Assembly (NCBI GenBank): GCA_012960755.1
Contig: DUAT01000036.1
Coordinates: forward strand, 86,477 to 150,476
Direction of reading: 5' to 3'
Length of the DNA stretch: 64,000 nucleotides
DNA from: Gammaproteobacteria bacterium
Lineage (GTDB): Bacteria; Pseudomonadota; Gammaproteobacteria; Pseudomonadales; Azotimanducaceae_A
Shown: one piece after another, positions 17,051 through 25,976 of the stretch
How positions within the stretch are numbered: the first letter of the stretch is position 1
Layout: the number at the start of each line of letters is the position of its first letter
Made by a program: the position numbers and the translations under genes
Notes under the pieces: model-generated
What the model was told of the DNA's origin: nothing
Databases searched by the model: none
What the model saw: the letters and a program-made list of their open reading frames with translations, nothing else

Positions 17051-18109
17051 ATGGAAATGAAAGCATTTGATCCCAATCCCGAAGGCTACGATGTTGCTGC
17101 GGTGGAAAACTGGGTCATACAAAACAAGGTCGCGTTGACCCCACCTTTCAACTGGACACGATTGGAGGGAGGGCACTCCAACCTGACCTACCAGATCGAT
17201 GACGCAAACGGTAAACAAGCTGTCATTCGCCGCCCGCCTCAAGGCGTGTTGCTCCCCAAGGCCCATGATATGGGGCGAGAATGGTCGCTGATATCATCAC
17301 TGGGTCCAACAGCAGTACCCGTTCCGGAAGCCATCGGCTTCTGCGAGAGCCCTGATGTTATCGGTGCCTGGTTTTATATCATGGGACTCATCGATGGTCG
17401 CCCGCTGTACAAAGCAGAAGAAACCATAGAATGGGTACCGGAAAACAGGAGAGTAACCCTGGCTCATTCCTTTATCGATGTTCTGGCAGATTTACATTCC
17501 CTGGACCCGGACGAAATCGGACTGGGAGACCTGGGCAAAAAGGAAAATTATGTCGGCCGCCAGTTAAAGACCTGGTATCGATCCTGGACCTCTTCAATAG
17601 AAGCAGCAAATCTTGACGACCCACGGGCACACGAGCTCAAAGAGTATTTTCTGAGCCATATGCCGGAACAAGGGATGGCCAGAGTGGTGCACGGTGATTA
17701 TGGATTGCACAACTGCCTGATCGGAGCCGATTCAAAAATTGCAGCCGTGGTCGACTGGGAAATATCAACCCTGGGGGATCCTCTGGCAGACCTGGCTTAT
17801 GCACTGAATCAATGGCCACAACCTGGTGATGGCATCCCGCGCAATCCAGAGTCCGCAACCTTCCCGCCGGGCTTTCCAGCCAGAGATGATCTTGCGCAGC
17901 GATACGCAGATCGTACTGGTCGGGACCTCTCAAAACTCGACTACTATATCGGTTTCAATCGCTGGAAAAGCGCCGCGATTGTGCATGGGGTGTACGCAAG
18001 GTATATGGAAGGCAAAAAAAGTCACGAGGGTATCGACCTTGATGAACTTCGTGGTCGAGTTACCGGATCCCTGGATCTTGCTGAACTGGCAGTTAATCGA
18101 TTGCACTAG
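17051..18109 (+). CDS. APH-like phosphotransferase (ACAD10 N-domain/LvaA-like kinase)
   Basis: 352 residues of the aminoglycoside phosphotransferase/choline kinase fold. The nucleotide-binding region includes EGGHSNLTYQI and VIRRPP, the catalytic loop is HGDYGLHN (214-221), and the metal-binding segment is VVDWEISTLGDPLAD (DWE at 235-237). This clade corresponds to the kinase half of human ACAD10/11 and to bacterial LvaA, which phosphorylates 4-hydroxyacyl-CoA. It is probably a metabolic kinase, not a resistance enzyme. GGAG lies 5 nt before the ATG. A paralogue is at 56859 and an ACAD11-like dehydrogenase at 8422. RarD follows after 9 nt. Confidence 0.88.
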   Translation: MEMKAFDPNPEGYDVAAVENWVIQNKVALTPPFNWTRLEGGHSNLTYQIDDANGKQAVIRRPPQGVLLPKAHDMGREWSLISSLGPTAVPVPEAIGFCESPDVIGAWFYIMGLIDGRPLYKAEETIEWVPENRRVTLAHSFIDVLADLHSLDPDEIGLGDLGKKENYVGRQLKTWYRSWTSSIEAANLDDPRAHELKEYFLSHMPEQGMARVVHGDYGLHNCLIGADSKIAAVVDWEISTLGDPLADLAYALNQWPQPGDGIPRNPESATFPPGFPARDDLAQRYADRTGRDLSKLDYYIGFNRWKSAAIVHGVYARYMEGKKSHEGIDLDELRGRVTGSLDLAELAVNRLH

Positions 18110-18118
18110 TGTAGTAAT

Positions 18119-19006
18119 ATGTTCGACCAGAAGACCATTCATGGCGCCTACTTCGCACTCTCAGCGTATGTTTTCTGGGGAATCGTGCCTGTCTATTTTA
18201 AGTTCCTCACTCACGTCTCTCCACTGGAGATCTTGATACAGAGAATCCTCTGGTCTGTGGTACTGCTGCTTGGCATTCTTGCTTACCTGGGACAACTACA
18301 GGCACTGCGGGTTTCAAGAAGGAATCTCGGCATCCTCTTTTTCTCCTCCTTGTTGCTCTCGGTGAACTGGATGATTTTCATCTATGCAATTCTGGACGAC
18401 AATATCATCGAGACAAGCCTCGGCTATTTTATTAATCCCCTGGTGAGTGTATTTCTCGGTGTGATCTTTTTAGGGGAGCGCCTCAGACCACTTCAATGGT
18501 TAGCTATTGCAATTACCGCAGGTGGCATCACGTATCAATTGCTAACCTTTGGCGCAGTTCCGTGGCTGGCGCTGGGCCTGGCTTTTAGCTTTGGCTTCTA
18601 TGGCCTGATCAGGAAAAACCTCAATCTTCCTTCGGTGGCGGGACTGGCATTGGAAACGATGTTATTGGCACCCATCGCCCTGGTTGGATTGTTTTGGATT
18701 TTTCAACAGGGCGAGTTGCAGTTCAGCCAGGTAGATATCAGAACGGATTTGTTGTTGATATTAACTGGGGTGGTGACATCCTTTCCCCTGCTATGCTTTG
18801 CATCTGCTGTCACCCGGCTATCCCTGACAGCGATAGGTATGTTCCAGTACATTGCACCCAGTATTGCCCTGATCATCGCGGTGATCATTTACAATGAACC
18901 CTTCGGCACGGACAGGGTCATCACATTCACCTGCATCTGGGTTGCATTGATCATCCTGACTGTTGAGACGTTTTACCATCATGGCAGACACAAGGCGATG
19001 AATTAA
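18119..19006 (+). CDS. rarD: EamA family transporter RarD
   Basis: 295 residues, about ten transmembrane segments in two EamA repeats. Family features include FALSAYVFWGIVPVYFK near the N-terminus, EILIQRILWS, NWMIFIYAILDDNIIETS, LGYFINPLVSVFLG and QYIAPSIALIIAV. These match RarD proteins, inner-membrane drug/metabolite-superfamily permeases of uncertain substrate. The gene begins 9 nt after the kinase gene and converges with the MFS gene at 19021. Confidence 0.9.
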   Translation: MFDQKTIHGAYFALSAYVFWGIVPVYFKFLTHVSPLEILIQRILWSVVLLLGILAYLGQLQALRVSRRNLGILFFSSLLLSVNWMIFIYAILDDNIIETSLGYFINPLVSVFLGVIFLGERLRPLQWLAIAITAGGITYQLLTFGAVPWLALGLAFSFGFYGLIRKNLNLPSVAGLALETMLLAPIALVGLFWIFQQGELQFSQVDIRTDLLLILTGVVTSFPLLCFASAVTRLSLTAIGMFQYIAPSIALIIAVIIYNEPFGTDRVITFTCIWVALIILTVETFYHHGRHKAMN

Positions 19007-19020
19007 GACCAGCAACGTGG

Positions 19021-20421
19021 TCATTGAGCCACGCTGCGACCATCGACTTCTGCGCGCATTTTCTCGTAAGCCGATTCATCCAGTGAAAACCGGGAGAACA
19101 GATAGGTCCCGATTGAGTAACAAATCAATGGTAACAGGCCATAAAGGGAAACCAATGCAATTTGCACGGTCATGGTTTGTTCCTGATTCGGTATGAATCC
19201 GGAAAACTGCAGCACATAACCGGTAATAAATATCATCACCCCCACTGCACTTTTCTGGGCAAAATTAAACGCGGCAAAATACGAGCCTTCTTTTCTTTCA
19301 CCGGTCATATATTCATCGTAATCAATAATATCACTTTGAATCGACGGTGCGATCGTACCACCGCAACCGGCGGCCAGGCCCGCAAACACCGCCAGGCCGA
19401 AGATCCAGGGAGTGCGAAGACCCAATTCCATAAACGGCATGAGAAACATACCGCCAAATGACAATCCTGTCAGCATCATCGAAAACATCCACAATCGAAT
19501 CTTGCCAAATCGGCGGGACAAGGGTATCCAAATCGGCACCGAAACTGCGGAGGGAATCATATACGAGAGGATAATAAACGCTGCCAGTTCCGGCCGACCA
19601 ACAACATACTGGGCAACATACAAGGTGAGGATACCAATCACCGATGAACCAATATATTCAATAAATGTAACCACCAGCGTGAGCCTGGCGTGCCGATTAT
19701 TCCAAACATCCTTGAATGCCTTAAACGGGCTGGCAGAGACTCGACCCTGAAAATCTTTCCGCTCCCGCAATCGTATGACTGCAAAAGCAATCAACACTGC
19801 TGTCGCCACTGAAGCCGCAACACTCAACTGAAATGAAAGCTGCCGAACCTCTTGCTCCCCGCGCGTTTCGGCGACACTCAGAAAATACATACTCGTTACG
19901 GCCAGTAATGAGCCGATGGTGAATGCAATATGACGCAGACCGTACAATCGACTTCGTTCGTGGTAGTCGGTGGTCAGTTCTGCCCCAAGAGACATATGCG
20001 GGACGATAAAAATAGTCAACGCTGAATAGAAACCGATAACCCCGAGCGTCATCCAGGCGATCAGGCTGGACCCGTGAAGCGTGGTCGGTGGAGAAAACAC
20101 CATTATAAAACTGGCAGAAACCGGGATAATGCTAATAAGTAACCACAATCGACGCCGACCCAGACTGTGCCGGGTGCGATCACTGAAATACCCCACCAGC
20201 GGGTCTGACACTGCATCCCAGACTCTGGAGACGCCAAAAATCGTACCCATCACGACCGGTGCTATTAACAACACGTCGGTCGAGAATTTCATTATGTAGA
20301 GGCCGATCAAGAGGCCCATATACCCTGCGCCAATACCGGGTGCACCGTAAGCGCTAACTACATTCCAACTTAAGCGATGGCTCTTCGAAGCCACGGAATC
20401 GACGGCATAACTATCTGACAT
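19021..20421 (-). CDS. MFS transporter, glycoside-pentoside-hexuronide (GPH):cation symporter type
   Basis: About 466 residues with twelve hydrophobic segments. The segment WDAVSDPLVGYFSDRTRHSLGRR (around residues 55-80) is the hallmark cytoplasmic loop of GPH symporters. A later motif near 350 (IQSDIIDYDEYMTGERKEGS) is the other GPH signature. The family imports sugars, glycosides or other carbon sources with Na+ or H+. ATG 20421 (MSDSYAVDS) with AGAGG upstream is preferred over the TTG 19 codons earlier. Divergent from the acyl-CoA ligase at 20540. Cargo unknown. Confidence 0.88.
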   Translation of the reverse strand: MSDSYAVDSVASKSHRLSWNVVSAYGAPGIGAGYMGLLIGLYIMKFSTDVLLIAPVVMGTIFGVSRVWDAVSDPLVGYFSDRTRHSLGRRRLWLLISIIPVSASFIMVFSPPTTLHGSSLIAWMTLGVIGFYSALTIFIVPHMSLGAELTTDYHERSRLYGLRHIAFTIGSLLAVTSMYFLSVAETRGEQEVRQLSFQLSVAASVATAVLIAFAVIRLRERKDFQGRVSASPFKAFKDVWNNRHARLTLVVTFIEYIGSSVIGILTLYVAQYVVGRPELAAFIILSYMIPSAVSVPIWIPLSRRFGKIRLWMFSMMLTGLSFGGMFLMPFMELGLRTPWIFGLAVFAGLAAGCGGTIAPSIQSDIIDYDEYMTGERKEGSYFAAFNFAQKSAVGVMIFITGYVLQFSGFIPNQEQTMTVQIALVSLYGLLPLICYSIGTYLFSRFSLDESAYEKMRAEVDGRSVAQ

Positions 20422-20539
20422 ACTGCCTCTGTTTTCTGTTGCAGGGTGGATATTGCGGTATATAGAAAGGCAAAGCAATTGTTACTGAATTCAGCTATTC
20501 TAGGCGCCTTTTTCAGCAGTGCGGCTTGGAGTTCTTACC

Positions 20540-22183
20540 ATGACAATGCAGACCACCCCCCTTCTCATGTCGAGAATATTGGGAAGGGGCGCCAAACTGG
20601 ACCCCCAGGAAGAAATTGTTACTCTGCAGGAAAACGGCACCCATCGGCAGACCCTGAAAACCACCTGGGAAAGAGCAAACCAGGTGGCTGGTGCCCTTAA
20701 GGGCTACGGTATTAACACCGGTGATCGGGTTGCCAGCTTTATGTGGAACAACTACAGGCACCTGGAACTGTACCAGGCCATCCCATCGATGGGTGCGGTG
20801 CTACATACATTAAATATTAGGCTCTCACCGACAGATCTCGAGTACATTATCAATCACGCCGCAGATCGCGTTATATTTATCGACGAAGACTTACTCCCTT
20901 TACTGGAACCTATTTTTGACAAAATTCCAACCGTAGAGCTGCTGATTGTCTGCCGACACGGCGAAGAGGTTGAATCAACATTCAACAACTCTGTGGACTA
21001 TGAAGCCTTTATTGCCGACCAGCAGACAGAGTTCGAATGGCCTGTAATTGACGAGGATTCGCCCATGGGGCTCTGCTATACCAGTGGCACAACGGGTAAG
21101 CCCAAGGGTGTCATGTACACCAATCGGTCAACCTATTTACACACCATCACCCAGGCGATGACCGACTCAATGAACCTGTCTGCGCTTGACTCCGTCTGCG
21201 GAATCGTGCCGATGTTCCATGCCATGGGCTGGGGACTTCCTTTCACAGCATCCATGCTCGGATGCAAGCAGGTGATGCCCCACAGGTACATGGTGCCGGA
21301 CAAACTACTGAAGCTGATGTCAGATGAAGAAGTGACTATTTCTGCAGGCGTGCCCACGATATGGCAGGGCGTCAGGGCTATTTTGGAATCGAGCGAAGGC
21401 AAGAACTTCGACCTGACAAAATTGTCGCGACTTACCTGCGGTGGTTCTTCACCTCCAGTATCAATGATGCGCTGGTATTGGGAGACTCTCGGTGTCGAGA
21501 TGGTTCAAGGTTGGGGCATGACGGAAACCAATCCGCTGGGCACCCTGTCCCGCAAAGTCGCAAAGCGTTCACATCTAAAACTGACAGAAGACCAGCAATT
21601 TGAAAACATTGCCAAAGCCGGATTGCTGATGCCAGGTCTTGAAATGGAAATTTTTGATGAGGAATGGAATCCCTTGCCCCATGATGGTGAAGCTGTCGGA
21701 GAATTACTGATTCGGGGGCCCTGGATCGCCGCAGAATATTTTGATGACCCACAACCCGATAAATTCCACGATGACTGGCTGGTCACCGGCGATGTCGCAA
21801 AAATAGATTCTGAAGAGTATCTCATCATCGCCGACCGATCCAAGGATCTGATCAAGTCGGGTGGGGAGTGGATATCCTCTGTAGATCTTGAGAACCATAT
21901 TGTCTCCCTCGAGGGCGTTTCCCAGGCTGCTGTCGTTGCCCAGCCGCATCCAAAGTGGGATGAGCGTCCCGTGGCGCTGGTTATCCTGGTTGAGGGCTCG
22001 AATGTCACCAACGATCTCATTTTAGATCACTGCGCCCAGATCTTCGCAAAATGGCAGTTACCCGACGATGTTATTTTTGTCGAGCAGATTCCTTTGACCT
22101 CAACGGGTAAAATCGATAAGAAGACCATTCGCGCACAACTGGATGAAGAACGCTACAAGCTGCCAGATTTGAGAACTGCCTGA
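20540..22183 (+). CDS. Fatty-acyl-CoA ligase (AMP-forming), medium/long-chain type
   Basis: 547 residues, class I adenylate-forming enzyme. The P-loop-like YTSGTTGKPKGVMYT is near 180-195, GWGMTETNPLG near 330, TGDVAKIDSEEYLIIADR near 420-437 and the C-domain Lys in TSTGKIDKK near 525. The fold and length match AlkK-like acyl-CoA synthetases that activate medium- to long-chain fatty acids before beta-oxidation. ATG 20540 has GGAG 8 nt upstream; the frame opens at GTG 20519. The Nudix gene follows after 4 nt, so the two are co-transcribed. Confidence 0.92.
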   Translation: MTMQTTPLLMSRILGRGAKLDPQEEIVTLQENGTHRQTLKTTWERANQVAGALKGYGINTGDRVASFMWNNYRHLELYQAIPSMGAVLHTLNIRLSPTDLEYIINHAADRVIFIDEDLLPLLEPIFDKIPTVELLIVCRHGEEVESTFNNSVDYEAFIADQQTEFEWPVIDEDSPMGLCYTSGTTGKPKGVMYTNRSTYLHTITQAMTDSMNLSALDSVCGIVPMFHAMGWGLPFTASMLGCKQVMPHRYMVPDKLLKLMSDEEVTISAGVPTIWQGVRAILESSEGKNFDLTKLSRLTCGGSSPPVSMMRWYWETLGVEMVQGWGMTETNPLGTLSRKVAKRSHLKLTEDQQFENIAKAGLLMPGLEMEIFDEEWNPLPHDGEAVGELLIRGPWIAAEYFDDPQPDKFHDDWLVTGDVAKIDSEEYLIIADRSKDLIKSGGEWISSVDLENHIVSLEGVSQAAVVAQPHPKWDERPVALVILVEGSNVTNDLILDHCAQIFAKWQLPDDVIFVEQIPLTSTGKIDKKTIRAQLDEERYKLPDLRTA

Positions 22184-22187
22184 ACCT

Positions 22188-22823
22188 ATGCAATCGCCTG
22201 ACAATTACCCTTATGCACCCGCATTGCGCCAGCAATTACACGCCAACGTCCGGGATTTCGCTGATCAGCGCCATGACTCAACCTCGCTGACGGGAGCCGC
22301 AGTTGCGCTGACAGTGTTCGAGTACGAAAACGAAGCCGCTCTTATCGTCACCAAGCGCACGCCACGATTAAAGGACCACGGAGGTCAATGGGCTCTACCC
22401 GGCGGCCGAATTGATGACGGCGAGTCAGCCACAGAAGCCGCGCTGCGGGAACTACACGAAGAAGTTAATCTTGAACTCAAGACATCAGCCGTGTTGGGTG
22501 TTTTGGATGATTACACCACCCGATCCGGTTTCGTAATTACCCCTGTGGTCGTCTGGTCAGATACCGACTTTGCCGGACTGCATCCCAACCCTGACGAAGT
22601 TGCGTCGATCCACGCGTTCACGTTTAGCGAATTGCTTCGACCGGATTCACCCAACCTGGAAACGATTCCTGAAAGTGATCGACAGGTCCTGTCGATGAAT
22701 TACCTCGAAGACCGGATCTACTCACCCACTGCCTCGATGCTGTATCAATTTCGGGAAGTCTGTATTTTAGGGAACAGCACCAGAGTGGCGCACTTTGACC
22801 AGCCAGTGTTTGCCTGGAAATAG
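22188..22823 (+). CDS. Nudix hydrolase, probable CoA diphosphatase (NUDT7/8-like)
   Basis: 211 residues. A near-canonical Nudix box occurs at about 67-89 (GRIDDGESATEAALREL, then HEEVNL), with Asn where the box usually has Gly. It is preceded by TKRTPRLKDHGGQWALPGG, which resembles the LLTKRS-x-x-x-R-x-H-x-G signature of CoA pyrophosphatases. It would cleave CoA or acyl-CoA to phosphopantetheine and adenosine phosphate. Its position 4 nt after an acyl-CoA ligase gene fits control of CoA or acyl-CoA pools. Confidence 0.85.
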   Translation: MQSPDNYPYAPALRQQLHANVRDFADQRHDSTSLTGAAVALTVFEYENEAALIVTKRTPRLKDHGGQWALPGGRIDDGESATEAALRELHEEVNLELKTSAVLGVLDDYTTRSGFVITPVVVWSDTDFAGLHPNPDEVASIHAFTFSELLRPDSPNLETIPESDRQVLSMNYLEDRIYSPTASMLYQFREVCILGNSTRVAHFDQPVFAWK

Positions 22824-22858
22824 CGAACCTTTCCCTTACGGATTGACCCAAACCGATA

Positions 22859-24856
22859 TCAAAGAATATTCTTGAACGCGTTCAGTGAATCCGGGTTTGC
22901 CAGTGCATCCTTGTTGTTTACCGGCCGACCATGGATCACATTACGCACCGCCAACTCCACAATCTTGCCGCTAATAGTCCTGGGAATGTCCGGCACGGCC
23001 AGTATCACGGCTGGAACATGGCGCGGAGTTGTATTCTCCCGAATGGTTAACTTGATTCTGTCGACGAGTTCGTCAGTCAGTGACACCTGCTCTTTCAGTA
23101 CAACAAACAGCACCACCCGAACATCCCCTTGCCAGTCCTGTCCCACGCAAATAGAGTCAGTCACTTCGTCGACTCTTTCAACCTGACGATATATTTCTGC
23201 TGTACCAATCCTCACGCCGCCAGGATTCAGCACCGCGTCTGAGCGACCATAAATAACAAACCCGTTGTTCTCGGTCAGCTCGCCGTAATCACCGTGAGCC
23301 CATACATTATCAAATCGGTCGAAGTAGGCTTTATGGTACTTCTCGCCCGTTTTATCATTCCAAAATCCCACTGGCATGGACGGAAACGTCGACGTGCAGA
23401 CCATTTCGCCTTTTTGCTGCTCTATGGCAACACCTTCGTCATTGAAGATATGGACATCCATACCCAGACCTGCACATTGCAGTTCACCGGCGTAAACCGG
23501 CAGAGCGGGGTTGCCAAGAGTAAAGCAGGAAATGATGTCAGTACCACCGGATATGGACGAGAGACACAGATCTTGCTTTATATCGCGGTAAACGTATTGG
23601 AAACTCTCGTGGCTCAACGGTGAACCGGTTGAAAGAATACAACGAAGGGTGGAAACATCATGGCTACGGGCGGGCGTAACCCCTGCTTTTTCGAGACTGG
23701 CCAGGTATTTAGCACTGGTCCCAAAAACGCTGATCTTCTCTTTTTCCACCAGGTCCATCATCGCATTTTCAGAAGGATAAAACGGTGACCCGTCATAAAG
23801 CACCAGCGTCGCGCCGCTGGCCAACCCTGAGACCAGCCAGTTCCACATCATCCAGCCACAGGTGGTGAAGAAAAACAGCACATCATCCCTCCCCAGATCA
23901 GTATGTAACTGATGTTCTTTCATATGTTGTAACAGGGTCCCACCCGCGCCGTGAACAATACATTTGGGTGTACCGGTCGTGCCGGACGAGTACATAATGT
24001 AAAGCGGATGGTCGAAAGGCAACCTTGTAAACTGGAATTTTTCAGCCTTTTCACCAGACAAATGTGCAGTTGAGATTGCCGAATCAAATGCTGTTAACGT
24101 CGCACGTCCAACCTCGATCCTTGTCTCAAGTGAGGGCAGTAAAGTAACCAGCAGAACCTGCTCAATCGATTCAACCTGGGTAACAATGTTTTCAACACGA
24201 TCTGAGATATCCAGTGTCCTGCCATTGTACTGGTAGCCATTACAGGTCACGAGTACCCGGGGTGTGATCTGTCCAAACCGGTCCAGAATGCCGCTTGCAC
24301 CAAAATCCGGGGAGCAGGATGAAAATGTCGCACCAATACTTGCCGCTGCCAGCATAGTGACGACAGTCTGGGGGAGATTTGGCAGCAGGGCTGCAACCCG
24401 ATCCCCGGGTTTTATGCCTGCATTGAGAAACCAGGTTGCAAGAGATTCAACCTGTTGGCACAACTGAGAGTAACTCAGGGTTTGCCGTGTACCATCCTCC
24501 TGGTAAGAAATGATGGCCAGACGATCATCATCGTAGCGTAACAGGTTTTCTGCAAAATTAAGTTGGGCATTCGGAAACCACTTTGCACCAGGCATCCGGC
24601 TTGCATTTTGCAGAATACTTTCTTCTGAGTGCTCAATTTCTCCCTCAGCTTCTCCTCCTTTTTCTCCCTGTGTTTCTCCTTTATGGCCAATCACTTCACA
24701 GTAGTCCCAGAGTTTTGACCAGAACCGGGTTTTGTTGTGGATACTAAATTCGTGGAGTTGCTGGTAATCCCCATCTACGCCAACGAAATCCTGAAACGCG
24801 GTAATTCGAGCGGCTTTTTTCTGGCGGCTGGTCGGTGACCACAGTGGTTTTCCCAT
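22859..24856 (-). CDS. Acetoacetyl-CoA synthetase (acetoacetate-CoA ligase)
   Basis: 665 residues, an ACS-like adenylating enzyme. The N-terminal domain FQDFVGVDGDYQQLHEFS and WSKLWDYCEV is typical of AacS. The core has MYSSGTTGTPKCIVHGAGG near 285-303, SISGGTDIISCF near 430 and YGRSDAVLNPGGVRIGTAEIY near 545. The C-terminal Lys lies in TISGKIVELAVR. It activates acetoacetate with ATP and CoA. A Gly/Glu/Lys-rich insert (about residues 59-73) near the N-terminus looks like a low-complexity expansion. Convergent with the Nudix gene. Confidence 0.92.
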   Translation of the reverse strand: MGKPLWSPTSRQKKAARITAFQDFVGVDGDYQQLHEFSIHNKTRFWSKLWDYCEVIGHKGETQGEKGGEAEGEIEHSEESILQNASRMPGAKWFPNAQLNFAENLLRYDDDRLAIISYQEDGTRQTLSYSQLCQQVESLATWFLNAGIKPGDRVAALLPNLPQTVVTMLAAASIGATFSSCSPDFGASGILDRFGQITPRVLVTCNGYQYNGRTLDISDRVENIVTQVESIEQVLLVTLLPSLETRIEVGRATLTAFDSAISTAHLSGEKAEKFQFTRLPFDHPLYIMYSSGTTGTPKCIVHGAGGTLLQHMKEHQLHTDLGRDDVLFFFTTCGWMMWNWLVSGLASGATLVLYDGSPFYPSENAMMDLVEKEKISVFGTSAKYLASLEKAGVTPARSHDVSTLRCILSTGSPLSHESFQYVYRDIKQDLCLSSISGGTDIISCFTLGNPALPVYAGELQCAGLGMDVHIFNDEGVAIEQQKGEMVCTSTFPSMPVGFWNDKTGEKYHKAYFDRFDNVWAHGDYGELTENNGFVIYGRSDAVLNPGGVRIGTAEIYRQVERVDEVTDSICVGQDWQGDVRVVLFVVLKEQVSLTDELVDRIKLTIRENTTPRHVPAVILAVPDIPRTISGKIVELAVRNVIHGRPVNNKDALANPDSLNAFKNIL

Positions 24857-24892
24857 TGCTTATTAACTTGCTGAAGTATAGACGCTGGTATT

Positions 24893-25255
24893 CTAGTTGA
24901 CACTGACCTTAATCGGCAAATAACTTCCGGGATCCTCCCGGGTGGTTTGGGAGTAAGTCTGACCCTGCCACAAATAATGGACCCGGTACCCTGTGACTGA
25001 GGTCTCCTGTCTGCTCTTTGTTTCGCAATAGCCCACACCCAGATCCCACTCCAACAATGTTACAAGATCCTCAACCTCAGGTTTCCCCGTTCGGCAGTCT
25101 GCGTTCATCACCTTTTTGTGGGTAGTCTGTACGATGGGCACCGCTGAAAGTACTTCAGCCCGTGCAAGAAATTCATCAGCAAGGCAGTGGGTTGACAACC
25201 CCAGGATCGATCCCAGAACCAGTAACACCAAAATCGACCTGCCGTAAATTATCAT
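24893..25255 (-). CDS. Secreted YcfJ-like protein lacking the glycine zipper
   Basis: About 120 residues with a signal peptide (MIIYGRSILVLLVLGSILGL, cleavage near THCLA-DEF). The mature part aligns with the two flanks of the YcfJ-like protein at 30709: ARAEVLSAVPIV, a Cys, then GYCETK, VTGYRVHYLWQGQTYS, and a PGSYLPIKVSV end. The glycine-zipper segment between the flanks is missing. ATG 25255 has AGGAG 7 nt upstream; the frame opens with GTG 25273, which overlaps the transglycosylase stop. Last gene of the caspase/ion-channel cluster. Likely periplasmic or outer-membrane associated; function unknown. Confidence 0.72.
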   Translation of the reverse strand: MIIYGRSILVLLVLGSILGLSTHCLADEFLARAEVLSAVPIVQTTHKKVMNADCRTGKPEVEDLVTLLEWDLGVGYCETKSRQETSVTGYRVHYLWQGQTYSQTTREDPGSYLPIKVSVN

Positions 25256-25269
25256 TGTCATACTCCTTT

Positions 25270-25974
25270 TCACTTTAGGCTGGAACGCAGTTCCGGGATG
25301 AACCTTGCCAGTTTGTAGCGGGTGCTGACGTCAAGCGCAGTAGTATCAAGATACACAGCGGCTTGCCCTTTTTCTGCAGATACAATTTCAAGTACCACAG
25401 TGGGCACCCTGTTCTTGAGCGCCTTCACATAGCCCTCCGCACGACTGATTCGATTGAATTGCATCACCAGCAGCTTTTCTTCAGAAATCGATCCCGCAGA
25501 AGCAGTGCTCATTTGCCGGGCAATCTCCGTCCTGCGTTTTTTTACCTTTCTCACATAACCCGCGACACTGGCGGGAATATCTGCACGGGTTTTTAACCTC
25601 GTTGGGCCATAATTGTAAGCAGCCAGTGTCATGTCCAGATCATCATGGAACTGTTTTGACAAATCTGCCAGATAACCAGCCCCAAGATCTATGTTTAGAC
25701 AAGGGTTGTACAACTCCGCAACTCTGCCAGCCCCGAGGTATTTAGCCGTGAGCGGCCAGCGGATCTGCATCACACCGTGAGCACCGGCTGAAGAACGGGC
25801 ATCCGCATTCCAATTGCTTTCGACGGATGCCACCGCCAGCAGAAGATCCAGTTCTATACTGTGGCTCCTGCTGGCCAATTCAAAACAGTTGATGAAAGGA
25901 AACGAGTCGCTGGCAACTGCTAAACTCAAGGGCTGGCAGCAAAAAAACAGAATACAAATTCGGCGCGCAAACAT
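25270..25974 (-). CDS. Secreted lytic transglycosylase (SLT domain)
   Basis: 234 residues with a signal peptide (about 1-22). The SLT fold spans about 35-150. Catalytic Glu52 lies in LAVASVESNWNADARS, followed by GAHGVMQIRWPLTAKYLG, the Asn/Asp of YNPCLNIDLGAGYLA, and AAYNYGPTRLKTR. It would cut peptidoglycan strands to anhydro-muropeptides in the periplasm. A C-terminal 80-residue extension is of unknown role. It begins 2 nt after the stop of the SPOR-like gene. Within this cluster it is well placed to open the wall for an envelope-spanning complex. Confidence 0.9.
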   Translation of the reverse strand: MFARRICILFFCCQPLSLAVASDSFPFINCFELASRSHSIELDLLLAVASVESNWNADARSSAGAHGVMQIRWPLTAKYLGAGRVAELYNPCLNIDLGAGYLADLSKQFHDDLDMTLAAYNYGPTRLKTRADIPASVAGYVRKVKKRRTEIARQMSTASAGSISEEKLLVMQFNRISRAEGYVKALKNRVPTVVLEIVSAEKGQAAVYLDTTALDVSTRYKLARFIPELRSSLK

Positions 25975-25976
25975 GC

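Noticed and set aside
17051..18109. Aminoglycoside resistance kinase
   Set aside because: The fold is shared, but the RRPP and DWE-x-STLGDP patterns place it with acyl-CoA-linked metabolic kinases.
21505..22020. Minus-strand open frame inside the acyl-CoA ligase
   Set aside because: Entirely antisense to a well-supported gene and without motifs.
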